Assembly (NCBI GenBank): GCA_019671005.1
Contig: CM033726.1
Location: 22,381,657 to 22,445,656 of the forward strand
Source: Hibiscus mutabilis
Taxonomy: Eukaryota; Streptophyta; Magnoliopsida; Malvales; Malvaceae
DNA: 64,000 nucleotides
Direction: 5' to 3'
Shown: positions 23,940-35,523 of the stretch, one piece after another
Position numbering within the stretch: position 1 is the first letter of the stretch
Layout: the number at the start of each line of letters is the position of its first letter
Program-made: the position numbers and the translations under genes
Notes under the pieces: generated by a model
The model's input: only the letters and a program-made list of their open reading frames with translations
What the model was told of the DNA's origin: nothing
The model's database searches: none

Positions 23940-26054
23940 TAATGAGATGTTGGTGTAAATTAGAAGTTATTTATGGAAAGTTATGTTCGAATTTGAATTA
24001 TGGCAGTAAGTTTAAAAAATTGCCATAAAGTCTAAAAAATGGTTAGATGATGAATTTTATACTGTTGTAAAGATTTGTTAGTCTAGTTTCGTTTCCAGCA
24101 AACGAAAACTGATTTCGAATCCCGAGTTAAATGATATGAATTTTTATTTGAATGAAGGTCAGAAAAATTATATAGTAGTTTCTTCTTGGACAGTTTGTGA
24201 CGTGAATTCGGTGATTTTTCATAATTTTTTTAGATTTTATTAATTTATGTAGCTTATATCGTTAGAACCGTTAATGAATCTAGTTTCTCCAGTATAAGGG
24301 AAATTAAGATCCAGCATGTATTCTGCCTTGTATAAGTAAATCTTTGAAGGTAGCTCAAGCTGTCAGAAAATGAAATTTGAAACATTTTGTATTCAAATGT
24401 TAGTTAGCAAGCTCGGAAGAATTAATGGAAGTTCAAATTGGTCACTATGGACAATAATGAGTTTTCGAACAGTACAAGGAAGAAAGGAAAAACATTTGGA
24501 AATTTTTTATTCGAATGATTATATTACACAGCATGTCTAAGGTATTGTTAGATTTGAATCTAACAAACATTTTATTTTATTCATGTGATTAATGAAGTCA
24601 AGTCCGAATCAAAGAAGGTTCGAGGTACTATGAAAGAAAGGATCAAGCTAGGACTTAGTGAGGCACTGTGTTAAGTGGCTAAGGTGAGTGCAATTGCATA
24701 CATATCATGAAACATTGGTGTTTTATACATCATTGGGATGGCTTGCGATGAGCCTGCCCAAATTTTATTGTCATTATATTTATGTCATGGAGCATATGAT
24801 TGACATATTTTAAATATGTCAAAAGTTGAATATAAATGCATAGATCACTAGTTATATGATGTTATATTATGAATGTTATTTCAGGTATGAACTGCCCAAT
24901 GTTAAATTTTGTTGATATACATTGCCATGGATGAAATAAATATGAAAAATATGCCCAAGTAAGTCATTGAGGGACAGGGTATAGTTGGCATGCCATAGAG
25001 TCCAACAGCACGCTGCATACTCGGCTTACTCGGTTTAGCACTATAGTGTATATAAAGGACACTTAGTGCATATGGTGGGCACGACCTTATGTGTATTAGC
25101 ACTATAGTGTATATAAAAGGCACTTAGTGAATATGGTTAGCACGGCCTTACGTTCGGATGGTGGGCATGACCTTATGTGTATTAGCACTTCGGTGCATAT
25201 TTGACTCGAATACCCAGGGTCCTCAAGGTTTATTTTGGGACTATAAATTAATGGATAATAAATGGTAAACAAGTTAGGGAGTATATGAACTCTTGGAGTA
25301 AATGGCAAGTATATCGGTAAGAAATTTATATCCGATTTATATTATGATGATATATAATTAATATGATGGTATACTTATCTAGTGATCATGCTGCATTTAT
25401 GCTTATAAGGCATATTATGATAAATGGACAAGCATGAAAATCTTATGACATTGGCATATAGTAAATAATTACTAATGCAATGTGAAAGTTGATGCTTTGG
25501 CATATATATCATGTTATACAAACATAGCCATGAAGTTGAATAAAGTTTAAATTATTGTTACTAACTTCCTTTATTGCCTCACAAAGTTCATACTTAGCGT
25601 GTGTTTGATTGTGCACACGTAGGTAAATCAAGATAAGAGTGAGAAGAGCACTACATCAATATTGGAAAGCTCAACAGGTAATCACAATAATGACATCCTA
25701 ATTGAGGTTTGATTATTATAGTGGCATGTATACATGCTAAACATATTTGAGTTGTGATTGGCCTTTAAAGTTCGGTAGGATTTCATGATAATTGGCGTTT
25801 CTTGAAATATACAAGGTCAAGAGTAAACTCATGTGATAAGTTGTATGCTAAGATAATTGATTTATGATTGGAACTCGAATAAATAATTTATTTTGGTTTT
25901 AAATAAAATTAAGCGTGCTTGGGCTAGAGAAATTTTAGGATGGGTGACCATTGAGAAGTTTTCCTAAAAAATTTTAAATTACCTTGATATTTGATTAAAG
26001 AAGTAATATTTCTAACTCGTACCTGGTGTACGGATACGGGAAGGGGATGTTACA
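23940..26054 (+). mobile_element. Composite LTR fragment replacing most of C pol
   Basis: The first part (about 23945-24440) resembles the last 500 bp of LTR D (30985-31480: GGCAGT-AGTTTAAAAA, GATTTCGA, GTGACGTGAAT). The second (about 24500-26054) resembles a B-type LTR from its middle to its end, with the CACTATAGTG region, the conserved hairpin at 25577-25600, and the terminus GGGGATGTTACA at 26054. No LTR start or primer site is visible. The whole replaces C protease, reverse transcriptase, RNase H and integrase core. It may be what remains of a deleted two-LTR insertion. Confidence 0.75.
25035..25200 (+). repeat. 61-bp repeats with CACTATAGTG and CACTTCGGTG palindromes
   Basis: TTAGCACTATAGTGTATATAAA begins at 25035 and again at 25096, followed each time by CACTTAGTG and an ACGACCTTA or ACGGCCTTA block. 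A third shortened copy has GCACTTCGGTGC. It occupies the same LTR position as 8938-9050 in B. Confidence 0.82.
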
Positions 26055-26565
26055 TTATTAGTGATCGGTTGAAAGCAGCTTCGGATCTGCAAAAGTCTTA
26101 TGCTGACTTGAAGCAAAGCGAGATTAAGTATGCAGTTGGTGATCGTGTGTTCTTGAAGGTTTCGCCTTGGAAAAAAGTGATGAGGTTTGGACAAAAGCGT
26201 AAGTTGAGCCCTAGGTTTATTGGACCGTATGAGGTGTTGGAGCGCGTTGGTCCAGCTACGTATAGATTGAGGTTGCCAGCTGAGCTAGAAAAGATACATG
26301 ATGTTTTCCATGTGTCGATGCTTCGGAGGTATAGATCGAATCCTTCACATGTAATGCATGTTGAGGAGATTGTGTTGAGTCCGAATTTGACCTATGATGA
26401 GGAATCGATGATAATTCTAGATTCGAGTAGAAAAGTTATCCGTTGGAAGACCATAGAGTTGGTAAAGGTGTTGTGGTAGCACCGCAGTGTAGAGGAAGCT
26501 ACCTACGAGAGCAAAGGGGACATGTTGAAGCAGTTCCCTCATCTTTTTCTGTCAGGTAAATTTTG
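26055..26565 (+). pseudogene. Element C integrase C-terminus and chromodomain (one stop)
   Basis: From about 26061 the frame reads SDRLKAASDLQKSYADLK, VGDRVFLKVSPWKKVMRFG, KLSPRFIGPYEVLERVG, KIHDVFHVSMLRRYRSNPSH and IELVKVLW, then a TAG at 26477-26479. It continues in the same frame as HRSVEEATYE and QFPHLFLSGKF before a stop. This is the best-preserved chromodomain in the window. The stop lies where Tekay relatives have a basic or polar residue, as from a CAG or CGG codon. Upstream it joins the LTR fragment at 26054, so it has no start of its own. Confidence 0.92.
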
Positions 26566-26577
26566 AGAACGAAACTT

Positions 26578-26594
26578 CTTAAGAGGGGGAGAGT
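26578..26594 (+). other. Polypurine tract of element C
   Basis: Purine-rich AAGAGGGGGAGAGT directly precedes the LTR start TGTAACACCC at 26595. Confidence 0.88.
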
Positions 26595-28143
26595 TGTAAC
26601 ACCCTAAATCGGGTCGGTGGTTCAAGAGAACCGCTTTAGGCAATTCGAACAGTTTCAAGAAAATAAGTTTATATAATTGATTTTTTATAAAATAAAATAT
26701 GGGAAAATGTTTTAAATTACTTCATTAATATTTTAAGTAATTTGGTGAAGTCAATTTGAGGTAATTAAATTTGATTTTAAGACATTTTGGTCTAGTGACT
26801 AAATTGAAAGTTTTCAAAACTATTTTTAGTGACTAAATCGAAAATGGAGATATTTTTAAAGTGTTTTTAAATGGTTTAATAATTAGATAAATGAGGGTTT
26901 ATTAAAAAGATCTTTAATTTGCCAAAAACATTTTCTTACGTAACTACTTTTCTCCAAACCTTTTCACTCAACTTTCTCCGCAACCAAACTAGGATTTCTA
27001 CTTCAAAATCTCCAGGAATCAATCTCCTTTGATTTCCTTTTTGATTCCTTATTTATTTCTCTAAATTCCTTTGCAAAATCTCTTTGGATTTCATCAAAGT
27101 TTGGCCAATTAAGGGAGAATCAACAATTAGAGGTGATTTTCGTTTCTCTCCTCTAATTAAAGGTTCTTTATTGAAATTCCCAAGTTCTTGATCCTTTGTT
27201 GTTAATTTATATTAAGAAATTATGATTTTAATATGGATTTATTGGTTAAATTGAGTTTTCTTGGAAAATTGTTGGAAATTGATGTGGATCTGTTTTGGTG
27301 ATGAATCTAACGGATTTAGATCTCCATTTAGATGTATTTTAATGTTGAAAGAGTTGATGTATAGTTCATTTTTGGCTTGATCTTGTTGATGTAGTGTTGC
27401 TGGAGTTATAAGGATGTGTTTAAGGTGTTTTTGGATATTAATTGATGTTGTTAATGTGTTAGAGTCATTAGATGTTGGCTGGGCTTTGTTTAGGCAAGGT
27501 TTGGTGGTGTTCTTGATGGTTTTAGGAGGGTATTGAGTGGATTCTTGTGAGGCGATGTTGTGTATGTTGGTTGTTGGAGGTTTGAGGTATAGATATGTGT
27601 TTTAATCCTCTATTTTTGATTGGGTAAAGTAGGGGAGTTGAATCCTACGGCTTTTAAAAAAGGCACGGAAGCTTGATTCACGCATCGGCAAGCAAGCGTT
27701 GGATTATTGGTGAGTGAAAAAGTGTTTTACTGTTGTTAAAAGGTTTGAAAAGGAGTTATGGGAGTTTAGATAAAGTTTGATACTCTTATCTAAGCTCGAT
27801 TGTAAGTATCGGCTAAGCTTTCTCTTGATTTCGGTTTTGCAAAATGAAATCTCATGCACTGTATTATGCATGATTTAAAAGTGAAAGATGTTCAAATGAT
27901 CATAGATGATGATTCATGAGAATGACATATGGTTTATAAATGTGTTTTTGAGATTGTTAAAATACATGGCTTAATGTATTTGCATGTTCCGTTTTCTCCT
28001 GCTAGTGGATTATACATCCAAACCGTAGAGGTGGGTAAATATTCCATTACTCCGATTAGAACCGTTCAGGGGGCAAGTGTGTCGTTGCTCTGGTTGAGGT
28101 ATGTATGTGAAGTGGTTGTGGGAACCACTTGAAAATTCGTGTA
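26595..28143 (+). mobile_element. Element C 3' LTR, segment 1
   Basis: Begins TGTAACACCCTAAATCGGG. It runs until solo LTR D at 28144, with the D target duplication GTGTA at 28139-28143. It contains no gene that I recognise; a small frame at 27929-28132 is incidental. It resembles A-family LTRs in its first kilobase (CTCCTCTAATTA-AGGTTC-TTATTGAAATTCC), so A and C are related Tekay families. Confidence 0.9.
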
Positions 28144-31100
28144 TGTAATACCCCAAAATTTGCTTAGTGACTAAAGTACAAAGAATCAAAATTTAGTGGT
28201 TTTAGTTGAGTGACTAAAACGTAAAATTTTAAAGTTTGGTGGTCAAAGTGAAACGTTGGGAAAAGTTTAGGGACCAACATGGTAATTTTCCCAAATATTA
28301 ATTTTAGTCCGTATAAGTGTGAATCTGATCGAAATAAGTATTTTTATATCAATTTGAGAAATTCGATACAATAGAAGGTATCGAATTTGGATCATATAAA
28401 ATTGTTAAGCGTGCTCAGGCTATGGGATGGGGATGGGGTGGGATGGGTGAACTCTGGGAAAGTTCCATAAAAGTGTTTTAGATTAATATTTTGGACTCTG
28501 AATAAGTATAAATGATTCGTATGAAAAATTTTGTTAAAGGATTTTAAAGAGAATTTTATCCGATAGAGATTTCGGATAATTATCGGTATTTTTGGTTCGA
28601 GTCCAAATTTTAGAGTTAGACTCTATAAATATGGGAGATTGAGTATGACAATATTATTTATTTACGAAATTTATAAATATAAGATTTTGGTTTGGGAATT
28701 TATAATACGATTGATGAAAAAAATATCGTATTAGGTGATTTTCGGATAATTGGATCAAACAAAAATCGTAAAATGAAGTTTTAGGATTTTTTTATGGACG
28801 GCTAGTTAGAAAGGAACTAAATTAGTTACAATGTGATAAATGGGCTTTTGGAAAGAAGACTTGTAAAATAAACTTTGGTTGGAGGATAAAATGGTCTTTT
28901 AATTACTAAAAGATTATTATATTGAATTTTTGGTAATTAAATATGCCATTTGGCACTAAATAAAAGAAAGAAATGTTGGAAATTTCATCATCTTTCTCTC
29001 TTGGCAGCCAAAACCATCAAGGAACCTAGGTAAGAACTTTGATTCAATTTTTCAAGCGTATTTAGTTAGATTTAGACTTGAGACATGAAATAAGAATTTA
29101 TCTCCATCAAATTCTCTATCTTCTGGTATGATTTTTGCTTAGTTTCCATGTCTCTAAGGTTGAGTTTGGTGATTTGGTTGGATGAAGGACATGTAGTAAA
29201 CTTGAATTTTAATGGTTTTTTCTTGTTGAAATTATGCTTGTGATGTTTTCATGGTTCAAACATTGAAAATTCCATGGAAATTGAAATAGTGACTATTCGG
29301 TTATGATGGATAATTAGAAGAAACTATGTCAAAATTTTTATTGATGATAGAAATGGTGAGAAATATGATATATAAGCTTGAATTAGTTGTTTTGATGAAG
29401 AAATTCTCATGTTCTTGAAATATGGAAAAATTAGGGTTTATGTTAAGTTAGGAATTTTAAGTGGTGAATGAAGGAAGAATGGTTCAAAATGATGATACAA
29501 GGTGTTTGGAATGAAAATCCCTAATTATTTGACATTAGGGACCAAAATGTAAATTTTGGAAAGTTTAGGGACTTGATCATTAAGCATGTTTTTTGAAGTA
29601 TTTTGGGTTGAAAAATTAAGTTAAGTGATTAGAAGGTTGAATTTGGAGTCTATATTAATTTTGGGACTATTTTGTAATTTTTGGCAATATTGGGGATTGA
29701 AATGTAAATTTCTAAAGTTTAGGTCCTAAAGTGTAAAGATTGAGAACTAAGAGGATTAGATTTGTAAATGATGATTGGGATCTTAAAAGAGTCCATAGGG
29801 ACTAAAATGAGTATTTTGGAAAAAGTTGAAAATTATGGAAAAGTGTGAGGAATTTTGGTTCGAATATAGAAAGTTCTATTAGGATAATTTTGTGTATAAT
29901 GGAAAGTTATCTAGTTACTTTTCATTATTTTGTACAGTATGAATAAGTAATTAAGAGTGCTTGTGTTATGTATTTTATATACATACAGATAACAAGCAAG
30001 ATCGAAATTGAAACAAGTCAGGACATAAAGAGGAAATACTGGAGTGAACCATTTGGTACAAGGAAATTAGTGAGGCATTTAAGGTGAGTCCAATTATATG
30101 TTTCAAATATGTTTTGATAAATTTTTATGATTTTCATTTATATGATTTTATTGAGATGACAACATGGTTTTGTACAAGTTATATGATATTTTCACAGGCA
30201 AAGGAAAAAGGTTAGTATATGATAGGGTATGAACTGCCCTAATATGTTTTATATGGTGATTTATGAATTGTTTATATATGACAAATTTTATAAGTATATG
30301 ATATGGATTTATTGCCCAAGTTATGATAGAGAGTTACAGCACAGTGGCATGCCATTAGAGGGCTAGTATTCAAGGACTACGTGTAGCTGCACACCGATCT
30401 TCGGATCTATATGTTTCGGCGCCTATGTGTCTATATAATATACACACTATTGTGTCTATATGATTCTGACACTTATGTATCTATATGTTACCGGCACTTT
30501 ATGTGTCTATATGTTTATCATCACTTGGTGACTAGTACTCAAGGAGTACCGACCTTGCATACTTCAGTTTCTCTTTATACAATTCTTGGGCTTATTGAAA
30601 GTTAAAGTACATGAATATCACTATTTCTTTTATATGAAGGTTTTAAATTACAAGAAATATTTTATTTGAATTTGCTTAACCATGTTTTCATTTATTTCAT
30701 TACTTGATTTATAACTACTTATAATGCCTCACTAAGTTATACTTAGCGTATGTATTTTGTCTGTGCATACGTAGGTTGATCATACGGTTCGTAAGCAAGG
30801 ATATTTTGGCATCACCTCAAGTTCGAAGGAAAATTACAGGTTATCTTACTAATGTTTTGACATCCAATATTATATTTTGAATAGTGGCATGTATAATTTG
30901 AAGTATGTATATTTTGTATAAAAGGATTTTAAACTACTCTTTAATGTGTATATGTATAATTAAATATGGTTTAGAATTATTAGTAAGTAAAATGGAATGA
31001 TTTATGGGTAATTAGAGGACTTATAATGGAATTAGATGATGTTGTGCAAAAAACTCTGCTTTAGGCAGTGAGTTTAAAAATTTACCATAAATTCCATAGA

Positions 31101-31501
31101 TTGAATTAGAAGGTGAAATTGATATGGATGAACTAAAAATTGAGTCTAGTTTTATTTAAAAGTGGTGACTGATTTCGAGTTTCGTACAAAAAGATATGAA
31201 TATTTATTCGATGAAAGGTCAGAAAATAAGGCAGCAGATTTTTCTCTGTGACGTGAATGTAAAATTTTATTAGAATTTTTGTAGTATAAATTTGAGTTTA
31301 TAATTTATATGGCTTGAAATCTTGGTGTATCTAGTTTAATTATAAATTTACGGAATGAATTTTGGAGGTCTATAATTTTTTTATTTATTTAGTAACAGTG
31401 CAAGCTGCTGGTTTTATTTGAAATTGTGATAAATTGTTTAAATTTGTTTTGTGACTTCTTCAACTCGTATTTGGAAACATATACGGATAGAGGGTGTTAT
31501 A
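28144..31501 (+). mobile_element. Solo LTR D (3.36 kb) with target duplication
   Basis: Runs from TGTAATACCCCAAAATTTGC to GAGGGTGTTATA (the usual TTACA end mutated to TTATA) and is flanked by perfect 5-bp direct repeats GTGTA (28139-28143 and 31502-31506). No primer site, coding sequence or polypurine tract lies inside. The flanks rejoin as one continuous C LTR. It is the same family as the LTRs of F (60855-63862, inverted). It carries the conserved ACTAAGTTATACTTAGCGT hairpin at 30726-30749. A solo LTR results from recombination between the two LTRs of a whole element. Confidence 0.93.
30405..30545 (+). repeat. Degenerate tandem repeats (GTGTCTATATG) in LTR D
   Basis: The phrase TATGTGTCTATATG and variants recur about every 27-30 bp, alternating with GGCACTT or GACACTT. 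It is followed by CACTTGGTG and a GGTACTCC-type ACTCAAGGAGTACC element. The inverted counterpart in F is at about 61765-61890. Confidence 0.8.
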
Positions 31502-32366
31502 GTGTATCCGATAAGTTTTGTGAAATGAAAGGTTGCTGGTTTTGAGTCACTTGAAAGCCAATATATGAGATAATGTATCATGTGAAAGGGATTATGTTTG
31601 TATAATGAGATTTATATATGTGTGCTCTTTAAGCTTGTAATAAAGGTGTTGTGGTGTGATGCTTAAATTGAGGTAGAGATTGAATCCATGATACATGTGT
31701 TGAAAATGATTTAAATGTGCATATTTGAGATGTTGCGAAAAGCATGGGATGTTTTGCAATGAGATAATTATATGTGGTTTGAATCTAATGGTTTTAAATG
31801 CATTGATGAGTGTATTGCGATTTCCCTCACTAAGCTTATAGCTTACGCTCTCTTTTCCTCATCAATGCAAAGAAATATCTTTCTCGGATGACACGTGAGT
31901 AAGGAGGATCTAAGGAACATTTCATTACAATGTATGGTTTTATATACGATAAGTACTAATAAGAAGGCAATGTGACTAGTTGTTTTGGGAGATGTATTTT
32001 CAGATACTCCCTGTTGTAATAGTTTGGATTAGTGTTTTGAACTTGTTTTTTGTTTTGGTATGTGATTTTGAGGGGTTGGGAGTCAATAAGCATGCTCGAG
32101 TAGAAATCATGCTCATAGGAGATTGCTTGACTATGCCATGCTTAGTGTAGACTCAATCTATGTTGCTATGTTTGATGATATAATGTTTATGATGTCATAT
32201 GATGATTAGAGGTCGAATGCATGATGTTAGAATGAGCCAAAGTGTCATATGTTGGACCTAGAGATCAATACAGGTCTCACCGTACCAGTACAGACCCCTC
32301 AGGTTTTGATACGAGGGGACCTATCTAGGTTCAAAACATTCAAAATAGCCTAGGCGTACCGATATG
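31502..32366 (+). mobile_element. Element C 3' LTR, segment 2
   Basis: Continuation of the C LTR after solo LTR D. It holds the conserved hairpin ACTAAGCTTATAGCTTACGC (31825-31854) followed by CTCTTTTCCTCATCAATGC, and ends in TACCGATATG next to element G. The 5-bp target duplication of G, ATATG, is at 32362-32366. No gene. Confidence 0.88.
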
Positions 32367-33785
32367 TGTTAACTGTTCAAAAGTACTATTTTTATTTCAC
32401 TTTTTACTCATATTGTTGTTAGATTTAAACTCATTTTAGTTTCATATTTAGTCATTCATGCATAATTTCATTGTTTCCTTCACAGACATGCTTGATCACA
32501 TAAATTGGTTAATTTTCGTAGAAAAAGGTGCTGCTAGTGTGTTTTTTATGCGTACAGGATCAAATTGCCCAAGTGAGTAGGAAATTGCCGCGGCAATTAA
32601 GGAAAAAAAGATATGGCTGCCAATTTATAGGAATAAATCCCAGAAGAATTGAAATTCCATGAACAAATCAAAAGGAGATTAATTCCCAAAAGTTCTAGAG
32701 GAATATTTGGAAAGTAAATAAATAAAATAAATGTATCACTTTTACATTTAATGCCAACCTATACACATACTTTCCAAAAATAAGAAGAATTTGACCTAGC
32801 CATCCCCTATATAAAGAAAGCAAGCCGTCACAAGCAAAGGGGGAGGGAAGGAAGTCGAATTGAGAGATTGAGTGCTGCTCTTTTTCTTGTTCTTTATTCT
32901 AGTCATGTTGGGTAGATTTTATTGTATTTTCTTTTCACACCCAGCCATGAGCTAAACTTGTTTGGCTTGGGTTATTGTGTTTTTGTGGTTGTGAAATGTT
33001 TGGATTTTGTTTAGGTTTTTGAGTTGCAATTCAATTTCAAAGTTTGTTCATTCTTGGTTCTTAATTTTGATTGCGAGTGAATTGGGAGAGGATCTCGTGA
33101 TTTCATACATTTATTTAATATCGGAAGAGTTAGATTCAAGAAACGAATGAGCATGGTTTTCATACAAACAGAAGTTGGTGAAGACTAATTCGGCTTAGGG
33201 ATAAGTTACGAATTTCAACGGCTAAGAGGAGAGCAATATTGGTTGTTGTTCACCTTTGGTTCATGCAGGGATGTATTATCAAGGCATGCACAATTAACAG
33301 TATTTCGCATTAGGGATAACGAGGAATCATTGAAGAACGCTCTGCTGAACTTTGAAAGTTGTCGCACAGTTGCCCAGGCAATCGACCCATTCTTCATTGC
33401 CCATGCAATCGCGGGAGCATTGTCAGGCAATCGCGGGGGAATTGACCTAGCAACCCACCAGGCAATCGCAACAGAATTGTCTTGGCAATCGCAACAGAAT
33501 TGCCCTGGCAATCTGGATGCTACTCAATCACCACAATGGTCCATTCGATCATCACTCCACAACTCACGATAATTCAGCCTAACCTCTCATCCTATATTTA
33601 TTTCTTTTTTTTAATTGTTATTTTAACTATTAATTCATCATTATTATTTAATTCTTGAAACATTTGCAGTGACTTAAGCAAAGTGGCCCAAACCAATCCT
33701 TGTGGAGACGATACTCGATACTTGTCATTTATAACTTGTGACGTGTATACTTGCACCATTTGCGTAGCACTCAAAACATGCAACA
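32367..33785 (+). mobile_element. Element G 5' LTR, Athila-like (1.4 kb)
   Basis: From TGTTAACTGTTCAAAAGTAC to CATGCAACA, followed by a tRNA-Asp primer site. It is highly similar to the 3' LTR at 37148 but differs in the number of TTGCC/GGCAA units. A 16-bp perfect palindrome AATTGCCGCGGCAATT lies at 32583-32598. A frame at 33243-33572 lies inside the LTR repeat array and is not taken as a gene. Confidence 0.93.
33368..33515 (+). repeat. TTGCCNNGGCAA repeat array in the G 5' LTR
   Basis: About nine alternating half-units (TTGCCCAGGCAATCG, TTGTCAGGCAATCG, CAACAGAATTGCCCTGGCAATC) form short inverted repeats. The matching array in the 3' LTR (38161-38312) has a different arrangement, including a 35-bp unit twice at 38241-38310. 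The array has therefore changed since insertion. Confidence 0.85.
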
Positions 33786-33791
33786 AGTTTT

Positions 33792-33809
33792 TGGCGCCGT
33801 TGCCGGGGA
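33792..33809 (+). other. Element G primer binding site (tRNA-Asp)
   Basis: TGGCGCCGTTGCCGGGGA lies six bases after the LTR end and complements the 3' end of plant tRNA-Asp (GUC). This primer is typical of the Athila lineage and, with the LTR features, is the main basis for that call. Confidence 0.93.
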
Positions 33810-33929
33810 TTGGCAATTGCTGTTAGTTGTTTTTGTTATTGTGTTTTTTTTACTAACTTTTCTTTTTTTGTTTGTTTTATAAAAAAAAGAAAAAAAATTA
33901 GGTAAGCTACAAAGTTAAGGGACATCAAC

Positions 33930-35004
33930 ATGTGGGGAAATAAAAGTCGATCTATTCGAGAGTTGATGATGGAATATAGGAATCAATCAAATCAAGAGTT
34001 TCTCACACTCACCGATGATTACCTATACCAACCGAGAAAAGCCTATACTGTGGAAAACTCGTGCGCTTGTTGTGGAGAACATCATGTGTTTGAAGATTGC
34101 CCTCAAAATTCCAGTGCATATGGCTACAAGGACCTTAGATGGAACCATCAGCAAAATCCTTTATGGTATGACCAAAATGCTCAAAATATTTTTTACCATA
34201 ATAGTTTTGCTGCTGCAATAGATATGCCAAGGCAGTATAGTCCTTTTCAAGAGCATTCCAATTCTGGAGGAAACGTTGCTAGCTTCTTTGGCTAGACTTG
34301 ACAGATCAATTGAAGAGATTCGAGAGCTATCAAAGTCCATGGATATTAGGATAGCTAAGTTGGATGCACCCTTGAGGGATTCAAAAGATCAATTGAGGAG
34401 ATCCACATATGCCATGGATAACATGCCCCAACAATCCATTCCTAGGGATACTGAAATCTTAAGGCAAGATGAGAATGAGCAATACAAAGAAAGATCCCCG
34501 ATGTGTGGGGAACAACTTGAACCTCCAAGTCGAGAACATGTTAATGAGAAAGACTGCCCGACACTTTATGAGCCTATGCAACAAATTGCCACGGCAATGA
34601 TTGAGGAGCCTAAACAAAGCAATGCCGTGACAATATTCGAAGAGGATGAGGAGAGTAATGCTACAACAAATTGCTCTCATCAACCTTTTCCACGGCAATT
34701 GCACGACCACATGCAAGATCAACAGATTGAAAATACTTTGCTAATGGACTATGAGCAGGTGATTGTTGAACCTTTTGAATTCTTTAAAAACTTACCCCAT
34801 CCATTGCAGGTATGTCTTGAGGAATCAAAGTTGGTAGATCTGAAGCCATCCAAATCTCTATTGATGGAGATGTTTGAGAAGCCTAAAGAAAATCGTGGTT
34901 GGATTCATGAAGCTTTTCATAAGAATGGTTTTTCCCTTGACATTCATAGAATTTTGGCAGATGATTGCCACGACAATTGGCTTGAGCAGCAATTGCCACA
35001 ATAA
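33930..35004 (+). pseudogene. Element G gag-like frame, Athila type (frameshifted)
   Basis: The ATG at 33930 (MWGNKSRSIRELM) opens a frame with a gag zinc knuckle of Athila form (CACCGEHHVFEDCP, about 34062-34101) and an Asn/Gln-rich tail (WNHQQNPLWYDQNAQN, FAAAIDMPRQYSP). Comparison with G2 (58290-57950) shows a loss of about two bases near 34263. After it a second frame (to 35004) continues with a helical segment (SIEEIRELSKSMDIRI). The end contains GWIHEAFHKNGFSLDIHRI and NWLEQQLP. The upstream capsid part of a full Athila gag is absent. No protease or reverse transcriptase follows. Confidence 0.75.
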
Positions 35005-35022
35005 CGAAGGCTACAACCAACC

Positions 35023-35310
35023 ATGATAGAGGTCAACGAGAATAAGGTAATTAAATGGTTGGATGTTGATATAATTTTTTCTAATAATATATTCATGCTT
35101 TCAAGAATAATTGCAAGGTGGAGGATATACATGGACTACAATGGAACACGAAAGAAAGACACCTCCACCATGGTAACGAAAAAGGGAGTAGTTGTGAGCA
35201 CATTGGCGCAACTCTTTTTGGGCAATATTGTCACCCGATGGAGGGTGCTGATGGACTATAAGAAATATCGGAAACGACCCTCCTCAAGATTTTTCTATAT
35301 TTTTATTTAA
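35023..35310 (+). CDS. Small frame of element G, function unknown
   Basis: A 95-codon frame starting MIEVNENKVIKWLDVDIIF with two related segments, ARWRIYMDY and TRWRVLMDY. The same protein sequence is recognisable in G2 on the minus strand (57300-57070: MMEVDENEVIKWLGVDIIF, TRWRVCMD). It therefore belongs to the family rather than arising by chance, although conservation may reflect DNA copying only. I do not recognise a domain. Whether it is translated is unknown. Confidence 0.4.
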   Translation: MIEVNENKVIKWLDVDIIFSNNIFMLSRIIARWRIYMDYNGTRKKDTSTMVTKKGVVVSTLAQLFLGNIVTRWRVLMDYKKYRKRPSSRFFYIFI

Positions 35311-35523
35311 TATTGTTGTTTTTCTTTTATTTTATTTTGATATTTATCCTTTTGTTTTTATTTTTTTACGATAAGAGTTTCAAGGGAAAAAGAGTTGAGC
35401 TTAAGCCGATTTCTTACCCATCTATTTCATCTTTCGTTACTTCCTTCCCCTCTTGAACTCTTAAGTTTTTTCCTTTCTTGTTTACGTAGTTTTTCCAATC
35501 AAGAACCCACAAGAATATCAAAA
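35311..35523. other. Non-coding spacer in element G
   Basis: T-rich sequence (repeated TTTTATTT runs to about 35370) followed by a pyrimidine-rich stretch. No gene, hairpin or repeat of note apart from base bias. Confidence 0.6.

Noticed and set aside
28144..31501. Full autonomous element rather than solo LTR
   Set aside because: No primer site, gag/pol motif or polypurine tract inside, and the 5-bp target duplication directly flanks the single LTR.
33368..33515. Possible CRISPR-like array
   Set aside because: Units are short, overlapping and palindromic, without constant-length unique spacers, and this is plant nuclear DNA.
33215..33572. Overlapping ~100-codon frames on both strands
   Set aside because: They arise from the TTGCC/GGCAA repeat array within the G 5' LTR; palindromic repeats give open frames on both strands.
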